DNA from: an uncultured Desulfobulbaceae bacterium
Lineage (GTDB): Bacteria > Desulfobacterota > Desulfobulbia > Desulfobulbales > Desulfocapsaceae
Direction of reading: 5' to 3'
Length of the DNA stretch: 42,121 nucleotides
Assembly (NCBI GenBank): GCA_947311315.1
Contig: CAMZKN010000060.1
Coordinates: forward strand, 1 to 42,121
The notes below the pieces were generated by a model. It was not told the origin of the DNA and ran no database searches. It saw nothing but the letters and a program-made list of their open reading frames with translations. The translations under genes and the position numbers were made by a program. This document shows positions 28,418 to 36,762 of the stretch, in pieces; position 1 is the first letter of the stretch, and the number at the start of each line of letters is the position of its first letter.

Positions 28418-28890
28418 ATGAAAAAAAAAATCTCATTCTCATGATAGTTGCAGGACTGTTTGTCTGTTTTTCCTGGACCTCTGTATTTGCCGAAACAGCA
28501 ACAAAGGAAGAATGTATTGCCAAGGTTCAGGAAGCAATTAAAGTTGCTGTTGATCAAGGTCTCGAGGAAGTATTCAAACAAGTCGGTGATAAAAATGGCC
28601 CTTTTGTCTGGAAAGATACTTACGTTTTTGCAACCTCAGCTGATCAAGCTGTAACTCAGGCCCACCCCATCAAGCCTGGTCTTGTTGGCAAAAACCTTCT
28701 TCACGTTAAAGACGTTAATGGCGTTCTTATCTTTGCTGAAATCGCCAAAGCCGCTTCATCTGCAAGCGGAAAAGGATGGGTTGACTATATGTGGCCCAAA
28801 CCAGGTGAGAAAAAACCATCCCAAAAACACACCTATGTTGAAAAAGTCCCTGGAACAAACACAGCGCTTTGCGCCGGATACTACGAATAA
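28418..28890 (+). pseudogene. Periplasmic single-Cache protein, start out of frame at an A10 tract
   Basis: The ideal start is ATG 28418 behind GAAGGAG. It is followed by ten A (28421-28430), and in that frame translation stops after eight codons. The frame that encodes the protein is shifted by one: with 11 or 8 A it would begin MKK(K)NLILMIVAGLF, a normal signal peptide ending SVFAETA. The mature protein (about 130 residues) is a single Cache domain: CIAKVQEAIKVAVDQG, GPFVWKDTYVFATS, HPIKPGLVGKNLLHVKD, GKGWVDYMWPKPGEKK. As written it could be made only through transcript slippage, an indel in the A tract, or an unattractive upstream ATG at 28363. It lies 59 bases before a chemoreceptor gene and probably supplied it with a sensory partner. 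A consensus error in the homopolymer is possible. Confidence 0.7.
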
Positions 28891-28901
28891 GAGAACAATC
28901 C

Positions 28902-28925
28902 GATGCAAGGCTTTCGCCTTGCATC
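28902..28925 (+). terminator. Intercistronic hairpin between the Cache and chemoreceptor genes
   Basis: A perfect 10-base stem, GATGCAAGGC (28902-28911) and GCCTTGCATC (28916-28925), with a TTTC loop. No T-run follows, so it is more likely an mRNA-stabilising or partial-termination structure that makes the upstream Cache message more abundant than the receptor message. Confidence 0.6.
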
Positions 28926-28949
28926 ACCCCACCATTATTTGAGGTTGTA

Positions 28950-30945
28950 ATGAAGAGATTCACGTTAACTATCAAAAATAAGATAATCCTGCTGGCAGCG
29001 GTTGGTATTCTTGGACTGATTGCATCGACTGCAGTCAATACCATCGTAGATATGAAAAAGAGCAAAGACATTGCTCTTGCCGAGAACAGCCAGACGATTA
29101 CTCAAATTATTCTAAAAGAAGTGCTGCTGATTAACACTACTAGTGCCGTCAGCCCCCTAACAAATGAATTCTCTGAATTACATACAAAGGCCAAAGATGT
29201 GCTGACCCGACTTCAGTCACTGGCAGGGGATAAAAAAACCCGTGAGACTTCGATGACTGTTGAAAATAATGAAAGACAACTTGCTGAAATATTCCAAAAA
29301 GTTACTGCCAATAACCAGACAATAGACAATCATAAAAAAAATATCTTTCGGGAATCTGCTAAAGTCGGTGGCTTTGTCAGAGATTTAATTGGTGCAATCA
29401 ACTAGGAAGAAACTAACTTTGCCATGGAAGGCGAACTCCTCCCGGCAGCCACAATGACGTTTCGTGATGAAATAAAAGATACACTATCAATTGTCAGCTC
29501 CCGCACAATAACCGGACAAAATCTTTTCCTCATCGGCAATGAAACAGAATACACAAGTAGTATCAAAGATATACGCGAAAAAAACAATAAAAACAGTCCG
29601 AAACATTCATACTTTGCTCAGTGGCGTCAACAGTAAGGAATATTCTGAAAGTTGGGCACAAATTGAGCCCTTCTTTACAAAACTCAGTGAACTTGAAGAT
29701 CTGGTTTTTACCGAATGGCAAAAGAACAAAGCGCTCTATACCGATCTTAAAAAAGCCAGCTCGGACGCCCAGGAGGCCGCGGAAAATATTCTTCTGTTAT
29801 CTGAAAGATCTCGTTCCGCTCATGCAAAAACTGCCACATTAACAATTTTAATTACCGTCATAGCAACTCTCGTCCTTTTAATTGGACTCTCCATTGTCAT
29901 AGTTCGTTCAACAATCGGGCCCATCCGCGTAGTCATCGGCAGATTAAAGGATATTGCTGAGGGTGACGGTGATCTGACAAACAGGCTCGATGCAACGAGC
30001 AAAGACGAAATTGGCGAACTTGCTACAGCCTTCAATACCTTTGTGATAAAAATCCAAAAAACCATATCCCAGGTCACCGGGAATGCTTCTGAGTTGCATC
30101 AATCCTCCGGCGACCTCTCGGCCATCTCCGAACAGATGTCCCAGGGAGTTGAGCACACTTCAGGTAAAGCAAACACAGTTGCCGTGGCCAGTGAAGAAAT
30201 GAGTGCCAATATGAATTCGGTTGCAGCGGCCATGGAAGAGGCCTCGACCAATATAACCATGGTTTCTGCGGCCACAGAAGAGATGACCAACTCAATCACC
30301 GAAATCGCCCAGCACACCGAAAAAGCAAACGATATTACAAAAGAAGCCGTTACCCAGACAGCTGCCTGTTCCGAGCAGGTTTCAACTCTAGGAATCGCTG
30401 CAAACGAGATAGGCAATGTGCTGGAAACTATAACAGAAATATCAGAACAGGTTAATCTGCTCGCCCTCAATGCCACCATCGAAGCAGCGCGCGCCGGAGA
30501 AGCCGGAAAAGGGTTTGCCGTTGTCGCCAATGAAATCAAGGAACTGGCAAAACAGACATCCCATGCGACCATGGAAATCAAAGCCAAGGTCGAAGGTATT
30601 CAGCACTCTACACAGGGCACGGTGCAGGGTATTGAAACCATATCAACAATTGTCAATGACGTCAGTGAAATTGTTTCCACCATAGCCATTGCAGTTGATG
30701 AACAACTGGCAACCACCAATGAAATTGCCGGCAATATTTCACAGGCCTCAGTCGGCATTACGGAAGTCAATGAAAATGTTGCCCAAAGCTCTACTGTTAC
30801 CGATGAAATTACACTTGATATCAATGAGGTAAACGAAGCAGCTCAGACACTTTCACAAAACAGTTCAGAGGTTAACGATAACGCACATAAGATGCGGGAA
30901 CTGGCCGAAAAGCTCAACGAACTTGTCAGCACCTTTAAAGTATAG
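28950..30945 (+). pseudogene. Disrupted methyl-accepting chemotaxis protein
   Basis: A receptor gene of about 665 codons, ATG 28950 behind GAGG, with two lesions. An in-frame TAG at 29403-29405 interrupts the periplasmic domain, and one extra base, most simply in the A7 run 29578-29584, shifts the frame. Ignoring these, the protein has membrane segment 1 (IILLAAVGILGLIAS), a helical periplasmic bundle of about 250 residues, membrane segment 2 (ILITVIATLVLLIGL), a HAMP linker (PIRVVIGRLKDIAEGDGDL), and a full signalling domain with the hairpin tip [20 protein letters not shown]. The cytoplasmic half, in the third frame, is open from 29539 to 30945. Receptors of this kind control CheA and flagellar or pilus motility. 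Two independent lesions make a decayed gene the simplest reading. TAG readthrough (for example pyrrolysine) would not repair the frameshift. Confidence 0.82.
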
Positions 30946-30953
30946 CGGCAGCC

Positions 30954-30986
30954 CCAGACTTCTTCTCTGCATGAGAGGAAGTCTGG
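30954..30986 (+). terminator. Terminator-like hairpin after the chemoreceptor gene
   Basis: A 14-base stem, CCAGACTTCTTCTC (30954-30967) and GAGAGGAAGTCTGG (30973-30986), with one G-T pair and a TGCAT loop, nine bases after the stop. There is no T-run, so it may act with Rho or simply protect the 3' end. Confidence 0.6.
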
Positions 30987-31024
30987 AGTGTGATCCAGGT
31001 ACAGCATAGTATCATATCATGTAC

Positions 31025-31231
31025 CTACAAAAGGTACATTCCAGAAGCGGGTTTTTGTCTACGTGTTTTATGATTTGCCATCTTATGGAAAAATTGTATA
31101 AAGTCAGTAAATTGGTTTGTTGCCTCTTGAGTACCAGGATTGTCTGCGAAGATATCTTTCTTCAAATATCTAAAATCTGAAGATCTGGATAACTCCAGCA
31201 GTTCTTTTTTAACTTCATTGGATAATTTCAT
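31025..31231 (-). CDS. Small hypothetical partner of the nucleotidyltransferase
   Basis: 68 residues, starting with ATG 31231 that overlaps the stop of the upstream nucleotidyltransferase by four bases. The first 25 residues (KLSNEVKKELLELSRSSDF) are a charged amphipathic helix; the rest is basic and without a motif I recognise. The overlap and shared direction argue for a real coupled gene. Small partners of MNT/AbiEii-like nucleotidyltransferases can be toxins or antitoxins, so that role is possible but unproven. Confidence 0.55.
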   Translation of the reverse strand: MKLSNEVKKELLELSRSSDFRYLKKDIFADNPGTQEATNQFTDFIQFFHKMANHKTRRQKPASGMYLL

Positions 31232-31776
31232 GTAAACTCTTTCTTCAGTACGTTAAGCAGATCCCGCCTTTCAAATAAAACAAAATATTCCGCCAAAAGC
31301 TCCCAGTCGATTTCTATTTCAGTTCTCTTCCGGTACTCAAGAAGGAGACGCATGTCATGAAAATCAATAGCTTCACGAGAAGCATCGTTTGTAATAGCCT
31401 GAACCTTTAAGCCTATTAAATCTTCAGCTGAGAGCACAGGGATGGAATATTTATCAAAGACATTAAAAAAGTCCACTCTTGCCAGCATTTCTCTTGAAAG
31501 CCGCCTTGAAGCATGGATAATATCAATAGAACCAAGGACTTTTAGGTCAGAGGAATATTGTGATAAATTTTCTGTTTTATGCAGACATTTGTACATCGAT
31601 GCTGTTAAGATATTGTCCGCTTTTTCGAGATCATCCACAAGAAGGAGAAAATCAATATCCATAGTAGCTCGAAGAATTCCCATGACTCCCAGCGCAAACC
31701 CACCTATGAGACCATATCTGATATTTTCTTCTTTGAATTTAGTAATTACTTTTTCGAACACCAATTCGAAATCCAT
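31228..31776 (-). CDS. Nucleotidyltransferase-fold protein (MNT/AbiEii-like)
   Basis: 182 residues. The active-site pattern is visible: LIGGFALGVMG, then ATMDIDFLLLVDD with the DxD pair that binds metal, and a later strand carrying Asp in SIDIIHASR. The C-terminal part has SAEDLIGLKVQAITND and a LLLEYRKRTEIEID helix, typical of AbiEii/AbiGii or DUF6036-like nucleotidyltransferases. Members are toxin or antitoxin components or cargo enzymes that add nucleotides to RNA or protein. It overlaps the 68-residue gene downstream. Base composition is slightly AT-richer than the flanking metabolic genes, which fits an accessory module. Confidence 0.75.
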   Translation of the reverse strand: MDFELVFEKVITKFKEENIRYGLIGGFALGVMGILRATMDIDFLLLVDDLEKADNILTASMYKCLHKTENLSQYSSDLKVLGSIDIIHASRRLSREMLARVDFFNVFDKYSIPVLSAEDLIGLKVQAITNDASREAIDFHDMRLLLEYRKRTEIEIDWELLAEYFVLFERRDLLNVLKKEFT

Positions 31777-31871
31777 AAAACGACCTGTTGGTGATGGCTG
31801 ATAGAAGCATAATACTCATGTGACATTCTCCCATTTTTAGAGCGTAGCAAATGGATCAATGACTGTAAAGG

Positions 31872-32582
31872 TCATAAATGATCAAGCGTCATACACTCCC
31901 CAACAACAAAGCCGCCCCCCTCAACCCGCCAGCGAATGTTCACATCCCATAGCTGCATACCAAAACTGTTCTTTGTTTCCTTCTGACTTGCCGGGCGCGG
32001 GTCCTGCTGTAGAAGCTCTTCAATCAATAGTCGTAACATCCTGCCGGTTTCCAATTGATAATTGAGACAAAACTCTTCTGCTGATGCACTGAAAATAACC
32101 TCAATATCTGCTTTTTCTCCCCGTGCATAACCGCAAGTTGCAGAAACAATACTGTCGCTATATGGAATGTATGGTTTAATATCGATAACCGGAGTCTGGT
32201 CAAGAAAATCAATCCCTGAAAGTTCCAGCATAAACTTACCCTTTTCCAAGACAATGTCTTTAAGCCTTACAGCGGACATTCCGAGATGATTTGGTCTGTG
32301 TGGACTGCGAGTGGCAAAGACACCGACACGCTTCTGTCCTCCAAGCCAAGGTGGTCTGACCGTCGGTTTCCATCCTTCAGCAACGGTTTGATGAAACTGA
32401 AAATGCACCCAGATATGGGAAAACTGTTGAATGGAACGTAACATTTCTTCTCTGTTATAGGCAGGAAAAAGCTCTAAATGTGCAACTGCCGATTTGACCA
32501 TACCCGGTTGCCTTGGAATACCAAATTTTTCTGTGTAACAGGAATGTATTATGCCAATTGGTTCTATCTGCAGTGTCTTCAC
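31872..32582 (-). CDS. trmO: tRNA (N6-threonylcarbamoyladenosine37-N6)-methyltransferase TrmO
   Basis: 236 residues from GTG 32582, with GGAGG eight bases upstream. The N-terminal TsaA beta-barrel shows EPIGIIHSCYTEKFGIPRQPG, FSHIWVHFQFHQ, the SAM-site segment GVFATRSPHRPNHLGMSAV and LSGIDFLDQTPVIDIKPYIPY, all diagnostic of TrmO/YaeB. The C-terminal domain has QQDPRPASQ, a conserved TrmO segment. Length equals E. coli TsaA/TrmO (235). The enzyme methylates t6A37 of some tRNAs using S-adenosylmethionine. It is divergent from the nickel transporter genes and may be affected by the palindrome at 32610-32636. Confidence 0.94.
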   Translation of the reverse strand: MKTLQIEPIGIIHSCYTEKFGIPRQPGMVKSAVAHLELFPAYNREEMLRSIQQFSHIWVHFQFHQTVAEGWKPTVRPPWLGGQKRVGVFATRSPHRPNHLGMSAVRLKDIVLEKGKFMLELSGIDFLDQTPVIDIKPYIPYSDSIVSATCGYARGEKADIEVIFSASAEEFCLNYQLETGRMLRLLIEELLQQDPRPASQKETKNSFGMQLWDVNIRWRVEGGGFVVGECMTLDHL

Positions 32583-32609
32583 ATGATCCTCCAGTAACTT
32601 GCCACCTCG

Positions 32610-32636
32610 GTAACACTAACTCAACTATCGTGTTAT
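32610..32636. promoter_or_regulatory. NikR-like palindrome, site 1
   Basis: GTAACAC (32610-32616), a 13-base spacer, then GTGTTAT (32630-32636). It has the same heptamers and spacing as site 2, 61 bases further right. Heptamers of this sequence are the type reported for delta-proteobacterial NikR operators, although the published half-site orientation should be checked. It lies on the trmO side of the divergent region. Confidence 0.55.
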
Positions 32637-32643
32637 TATTGTC

Positions 32644-32672
32644 TTGACGACGGGGTTTTGTCCGGGTAATGT
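32644..32672 (+). promoter_or_regulatory. Candidate promoter of the nickel transporter operon
   Basis: TTGACG (32644-32649), a 17-base spacer, then TAATGT (32667-32672). The -10 element touches the NikR-like palindrome at 32671-32697, so a bound repressor would block transcription of nikM and the genes after it. Confidence 0.5.
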
Positions 32673-32697
32673 AACACAATATTTTTCTTTGTGTTAC
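32671..32697. promoter_or_regulatory. NikR-like palindrome, site 2
   Basis: GTAACAC (32671-32677), a 13-base spacer, then GTGTTAC (32691-32697): perfect dyad heptamers, extendable to nine bases on each side. It overlaps the probable -10 and start region of the nik promoter. A nickel-responsive repressor such as NikR is the natural candidate from the genes controlled; no nikR gene is in the window. Confidence 0.6.
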
Positions 32698-32754
32698 TAA
32701 CGTACCATTTTAAGAGTTTAAATCCAATACCTGCCACGAAGGGAGAATGGAATA

Positions 32755-33360
32755 ATGCATATATCAGAAGGGGTTCTCAGTCCACCTGTACTTCTTGTCG
32801 GGGCTGCTGTTACCGTGGTCGGTACGGCAATAGGATTAAAAAAGCTGGATTATGATCGGATCATGACAGTTTCACTTTTAACAGCAACATTTTTTGTAGC
32901 ATCACTTATCCATGTACCAATCGGGCCTGGCAGCGTACATCTCATCCTTGGTGGTCTGCTTGGTATTGTCCTTGGCTGGGCCTGTTTCCCGGCCATCCTT
33001 GTTGCCCTTTTCCTCCAGGCCCTTTTCTTTCAATTTGGTGGCATCGTTGTACTAGGAGCGAATACCACCGTCATGGCACTACCGGCTCTGCTCTGCTTTT
33101 ACATTTTCCGACCCTGGTGCATGCAGGGCGGCAAGAAAAGACAAATAGCAGCTTTTGGTGCCGGCTTTTTTGCCATCCTGCTCTCATCGTTACTTATGGC
33201 ACTTGCAATTTCCGTATCAGATCAAGGCTTTCTTCAGGTTGCACGGCTTGTCGTTGTAGCCCACATTCCCGTTATGATAATTGAAGGCATCATTACCATG
33301 TTTACCGTGTCATTTCTCGCAAAAGTACAACCCGAATTTCTACAGATAGGAAGCCGATGA
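32755..33360 (+). CDS. nikM: Nickel ECF transporter substrate-specific component NikM (CbiM family)
   Basis: 201 residues, ATG behind GGGAG. The protein starts MHISEGVLS, the N-terminus through which CbiM/NikM binds Ni or Co, and has six or so membrane segments (for example PPVLLVGAAVTVVGTAIGL and ILGGLLGIVLGWACFPAILV, with LFFQFGGIVVLGANTTVMAL). It forms the membrane S-component of an energy-coupling factor importer. Ni rather than Co is favoured because NikL- and NikK-like genes, not a CbiN gene, follow. The stop overlaps nikL by four bases. Confidence 0.92.
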   Translation: MHISEGVLSPPVLLVGAAVTVVGTAIGLKKLDYDRIMTVSLLTATFFVASLIHVPIGPGSVHLILGGLLGIVLGWACFPAILVALFLQALFFQFGGIVVLGANTTVMALPALLCFYIFRPWCMQGGKKRQIAAFGAGFFAILLSSLLMALAISVSDQGFLQVARLVVVAHIPVMIIEGIITMFTVSFLAKVQPEFLQIGSR

Positions 33361-33998
33361 AAAAGAAACCACTTCACCTGACCATTTTTGTGATCATGCT
33401 GTTTTTTAGTTTTGTAAACTCTGGTTTTGCCCACAAAGTACGAATATTTGCCTGGGAAAACGGTGATGGCACGATCATGACAGAATCGAAATTTTCAGGT
33501 GGCAGAGCCGCTAAAAATGTCACCGTGACCGTAATCGAAGCCAGCACGGGTAACGAACTATTGTCAGGTAAAACTGACACAAAGGGCATGTATCAGTTCC
33601 CCGTCCCCAAAACCACAAGTAAAGAAATTGAGATCGTTGTCAATGGAGGAGACGGGCATAAAAACAGCTGGCACTATACCCTTGAGGAAACACCCCCTCT
33701 TCCTGTTGCCAGTCAAATACCTGAAACGAAAACGTCACCACAAAAAGAACCCGGGCAAACATCAATGCAAGCTGTGACGTCAACCCCGAAAACCCAATGT
33801 GACAGCGAAGAATTCACCCGTCTTATCAATGCGGCACTCGATCGAAAACTTGCCCCGATACACAGAGTTCTTGCCGAAAGTACAGACCACTCCCCGACTC
33901 TGCAGGATATTCTCGGGGGTATTGGATATATTTTGGGCCTTGCTGGAATCGCAGCCTATTTTCAATCACGAAAAAAGAACCAGGAGCAGAAAAAATGA
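33357..33998 (+). CDS. nikL: NikL-like component of the nickel ECF transporter
   Basis: 213 residues. It has a signal peptide ending at NSGFA|HKVRIFAWENGDG, an Ig/carboxypeptidase-like domain (NVTVTVIEASTGNELLSGKT, DTKGMYQFPVP), a proline/threonine-rich linker, and a C-terminal membrane segment (LGGIGYILGLAGIAAYF) followed by a basic tail. This exported domain plus a single anchor is the layout of NikL, an accessory subunit found with NikM in nickel importers. The histidine right after the cleavage site may bind metal. It overlaps nikM and nikK by four bases each. Confidence 0.85.
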   Translation: MKKKPLHLTIFVIMLFFSFVNSGFAHKVRIFAWENGDGTIMTESKFSGGRAAKNVTVTVIEASTGNELLSGKTDTKGMYQFPVPKTTSKEIEIVVNGGDGHKNSWHYTLEETPPLPVASQIPETKTSPQKEPGQTSMQAVTSTPKTQCDSEEFTRLINAALDRKLAPIHRVLAESTDHSPTLQDILGGIGYILGLAGIAAYFQSRKKNQEQKK

Positions 33999-34780
33999 AC
34001 AACACACTGAAAACCACCCTCTTATCTACAATTCTCTGCTGTGCAATTTCCGGCCAGGCACAGGCACATTTCGGCATGCTTATTCCCGATCAAAACAGTA
34101 TTGAACAGAGCAAAAAGAGCACCAGTCTGACCCTTTCATTTTCCCATCCTTTTGAAGGAATCGGCATGGATATGGCCCTTCCCGAAAAATTTACAGTCAC
34201 GACCGGTACCACAACCACAGACCTTCTCAAAAGCCTGCAACCGACAACAGTGATGGACCACAAGGCATGGAAAACATCCTATACTTTTAAACGCCCCGGA
34301 ATCTATCAATTTACAATGACACCTGCTCCATATTGGGAACCGGCTGAAGATCTCAGTATCATCCATTACACAAAAACGATCATTCCAGCCTATGGTGACG
34401 ACGAAGGATGGGATGTACCAGTCGGACTACCGACCGAGATCGTTCCCCTTTTACGACCCTTTGGTAATTACGCAGGGAACAGTTTTTCTGGACAGGTTCT
34501 ACTACAGGGCAAGCCAGCACCGGGTGCAGAAGTAGAAGTGGAATTCTATAATAAAGATGGTGCGTTGAAAGCACCAGGCGACTATCATGTCACCCAGCTT
34601 GTTAAAGCCGACCAGAACGGTGTTTTCAACTTTACCTGTCCATGGGGTGGCTGGTGGGGTTTTGCCGCTCTAAGTGAAGCTGATTACACCATCAAAGATC
34701 CGGAAGGCAAAGACAAAGGTGTGGAAATCGGAGCTGTGCTCTGGATCTACCTCGACCCAAAACCCCAGGCGGAAAAATAA
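33995..34780 (+). CDS. nikK: NikK-like periplasmic protein (DUF4198)
   Basis: 261 residues. A signal peptide ends at GQAQA|HFGMLIPD, and the mature protein is a DUF4198-type beta sandwich: LTLSFSHPFEG, KRPGIYQFTMTPAPYWEP, then a second domain with QVLLQGKPAPGAEVEVEFYN and CPWGGWWGFAALS. NikK proteins accompany NikM/NikL in delta-proteobacterial nickel transporters and are thought to bind or deliver metal. The mature N-terminal His parallels nikL. The gene lies between nikL (four-base overlap) and nikQ (three-base gap). Confidence 0.85.
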   Translation: MNNTLKTTLLSTILCCAISGQAQAHFGMLIPDQNSIEQSKKSTSLTLSFSHPFEGIGMDMALPEKFTVTTGTTTTDLLKSLQPTTVMDHKAWKTSYTFKRPGIYQFTMTPAPYWEPAEDLSIIHYTKTIIPAYGDDEGWDVPVGLPTEIVPLLRPFGNYAGNSFSGQVLLQGKPAPGAEVEVEFYNKDGALKAPGDYHVTQLVKADQNGVFNFTCPWGGWWGFAALSEADYTIKDPEGKDKGVEIGAVLWIYLDPKPQAEK

Positions 34781-34783
34781 CAG

Positions 34784-35533
34784 ATGATGGATGAGCATTT
34801 TGCCTCTGGAAACTCCCAACTGCACCGGAGAAATCCAAAAGTAAAAATCATAGTTGCCATTGCGTTTATTACGGTTGTCGCCGTAACCAACAACTTTACC
34901 GTGGCAACTGTGGCTCTTATTGCTGCAGTTCTACTGATATCTTTTGCACACCTTGCTCCCGGTTCTGTTGCCAAACGTCTTCTGGCGGTAAACTCGTTTA
35001 TCGTTTTTCTCTGGCTCACCCTCCCCCTCACCTACGGGGGAGAACAGACGATTCGCTTCGGTTCGATTGCCCTTAGCCAGGAAGGCATACATATTGCGAC
35101 CCTCATTACCCTGAAAGCAAACGCCATTATTCTCGCACTTATTGCGCTGCTCGGCACATCAACAATTGCCCACCTCGGTCACGCTCTCGATAGCCTTGGA
35201 CTTTCAAAACGACTCTGTTTTCTCCTGCTTTTTTCCTACCGCTATATATTTGTAATCCACAATGAATACAAAAAATTGAGTAGAGCCCTGAAAATTCGCT
35301 GCTTTGTTCCTGCGACCAATATCCATACGTATAGAACCTACGGCTATCTCTTTGGTATGACACTTGTCAGAAGCTGGAACCGGGCATCCCGCGTCCACCA
35401 GGCCATGCTGCTGCGTGGGTTTAATGGTCAGTTGATCCCTCTGGACACCAAAACTATTAACCGAAACGACTATTTCTTTCTTGCCACCTCACTGCTGCTG
35501 ACATTTGTCCTTGCGATACTGCCTCTTTTTTAA
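34784..35533 (+). CDS. nikQ: Nickel ECF transporter transmembrane component NikQ (CbiQ family)
   Basis: 249 residues with five or so membrane segments and the CbiQ/EcfT signature regions: RRNPKVKIIVAIAFI at the start, the first coupling region around SLGLSKRLCFLLLFSYRYIF, and the second around RSWNRASRVHQAMLLRGFNG, whose Ala-Arg-Gly-type motif contacts the ATPase. It connects NikM to the ATPase NikO. The ATPase gene does not follow directly; a 154-base gap and a YchF-like gene come first. Confidence 0.92.
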   Translation: MMDEHFASGNSQLHRRNPKVKIIVAIAFITVVAVTNNFTVATVALIAAVLLISFAHLAPGSVAKRLLAVNSFIVFLWLTLPLTYGGEQTIRFGSIALSQEGIHIATLITLKANAIILALIALLGTSTIAHLGHALDSLGLSKRLCFLLLFSYRYIFVIHNEYKKLSRALKIRCFVPATNIHTYRTYGYLFGMTLVRSWNRASRVHQAMLLRGFNGQLIPLDTKTINRNDYFFLATSLLLTFVLAILPLF

Positions 35534-35687
35534 TCACCAGGAGGCAGTCCAAAACTCGTAATACCTTGCCGGATAGTGGTAGGCTATGGTATCAATTCCG
35601 TCAAACAATCAAATTCACCTTCAGGCGACAAATATCAGTCATTGCGGCCTGGAGTGTTTTCATTTTCTACGAGGTATATAAAATACG

Positions 35688-36758
35688 ATGAAAGTTGGTA
35701 TCATTGGTCTTCCCCAGACAGGTAAAAAAACACTTTTCCAGACACTGACCGGCAACGAACTGCGCGAACAATCCGGCCCCGCCAAACCCCTTCCGGGTAC
35801 TGCCGATATTCTCGATCCCCGTTTTGACACACTCGTGGATATGTATTCTCCGAAGAAAAATGTCCGGGCCCGTATCGAGCTGATGCTGCTGCCCAAGATG
35901 GAACAGGAAAATATCGCAAAAGGAAATATTTTCAGTGACATTGCTGACGTTGACGCACTCTGCCATGTGGTCAGAGCCTTCGAGGACGACGCAATATACC
36001 ACGCTGACGGATCAGTCGATCCCATCCGTGATGCGGAAATGGTCAACTCCGAACTGGTCATGCACGATCAGATCTTTACCGAAAAACGAATTGAACGTAT
36101 AGAAACTGCGCTGAAAAAGATAAAGGATGAGACACAGGCCAAAGAGCTTGAGTTGATGCGCAAGATGCAGGCCCACCTCGAAGAAGAAAAACCACTGCGC
36201 CTCATGGAATTCACTGAAGATGAGGAAGTGTTTATTCGCAGCTACCCTTTGATTACCCGTAAAGAGCTGATCATCGCTTTTAATATCTCCGAAGATCAAC
36301 TTGGAAAGACAACCCTGCTTAAACAGTTTGAAGAAACCTGCACCAGGGACAAAATAGAGGCAATGCTCGTCTGTGCCCAGGTGGAATCAGAAATAGTACT
36401 GCTCGACAGTGATGAAGAAAAGCAGGAATTCCTGCAGGATATGGGTATTGAGGAACCAGCCCTTGGTATCCTCACCCGTCTCTGCCTGAAGGCCCTTGGC
36501 CTTGTCTCATTTTTCACCGTCGGCGAAGATGAAGTGCGACAATGGCTGGTACGCAGGGATTCACCCGCTCCGGTTGCCGCAGGTGTTATCCATTCTGATC
36601 TGCAACGCGGTTTTATCCGTGCAGAACTGATAAAATACGACGAGTTGATCGAATACGGCAGCGAGGCCGAATTGAAAAAAGCGGGCAAAATGTATCTTCA
36701 GGGCAAAGACTATATCGTCATAGACGGCGATATTCTCAATATCCGCTTCAAGGTGTGA
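35688..36758 (+). CDS. YchF/Obg-like GTPase paralogue with degenerate G motifs
   Basis: 356 residues, close to YchF (363). It starts MKVGIIGLPQTGKKTLFQTL, a P-loop variant of YchF's GLPNVGKST. The middle is a coiled-coil helical pair (about residues 130-180), and the end is a TGS/DUF933-like domain (SFFTVGEDEVRQWLVRRDSP, HSDLQRGFIRAELIKYDELI, GKDYIVIDGDILNIRF). The DxxG motif reads LLPKMEQ and no clear NKxE/NKxD motif is present, so nucleotide binding may be altered or lost. It sits between nikQ and nikO, four bases before nikO, inside the nickel operon. Such paralogues occur in delta-proteobacteria, but no function is known. A role in nickel handling is only a positional inference. Confidence 0.82.
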   Translation: MKVGIIGLPQTGKKTLFQTLTGNELREQSGPAKPLPGTADILDPRFDTLVDMYSPKKNVRARIELMLLPKMEQENIAKGNIFSDIADVDALCHVVRAFEDDAIYHADGSVDPIRDAEMVNSELVMHDQIFTEKRIERIETALKKIKDETQAKELELMRKMQAHLEEEKPLRLMEFTEDEEVFIRSYPLITRKELIIAFNISEDQLGKTTLLKQFEETCTRDKIEAMLVCAQVESEIVLLDSDEEKQEFLQDMGIEEPALGILTRLCLKALGLVSFFTVGEDEVRQWLVRRDSPAPVAAGVIHSDLQRGFIRAELIKYDELIEYGSEAELKKAGKMYLQGKDYIVIDGDILNIRFKV

Positions 36759-36762
36759 AACC

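Noticed and set aside
29403-29405. TAG read as pyrrolysine in the chemoreceptor
   Set aside because: Chemoreceptors are not known pyrrolysine proteins and a second lesion in the same gene fits decay better.
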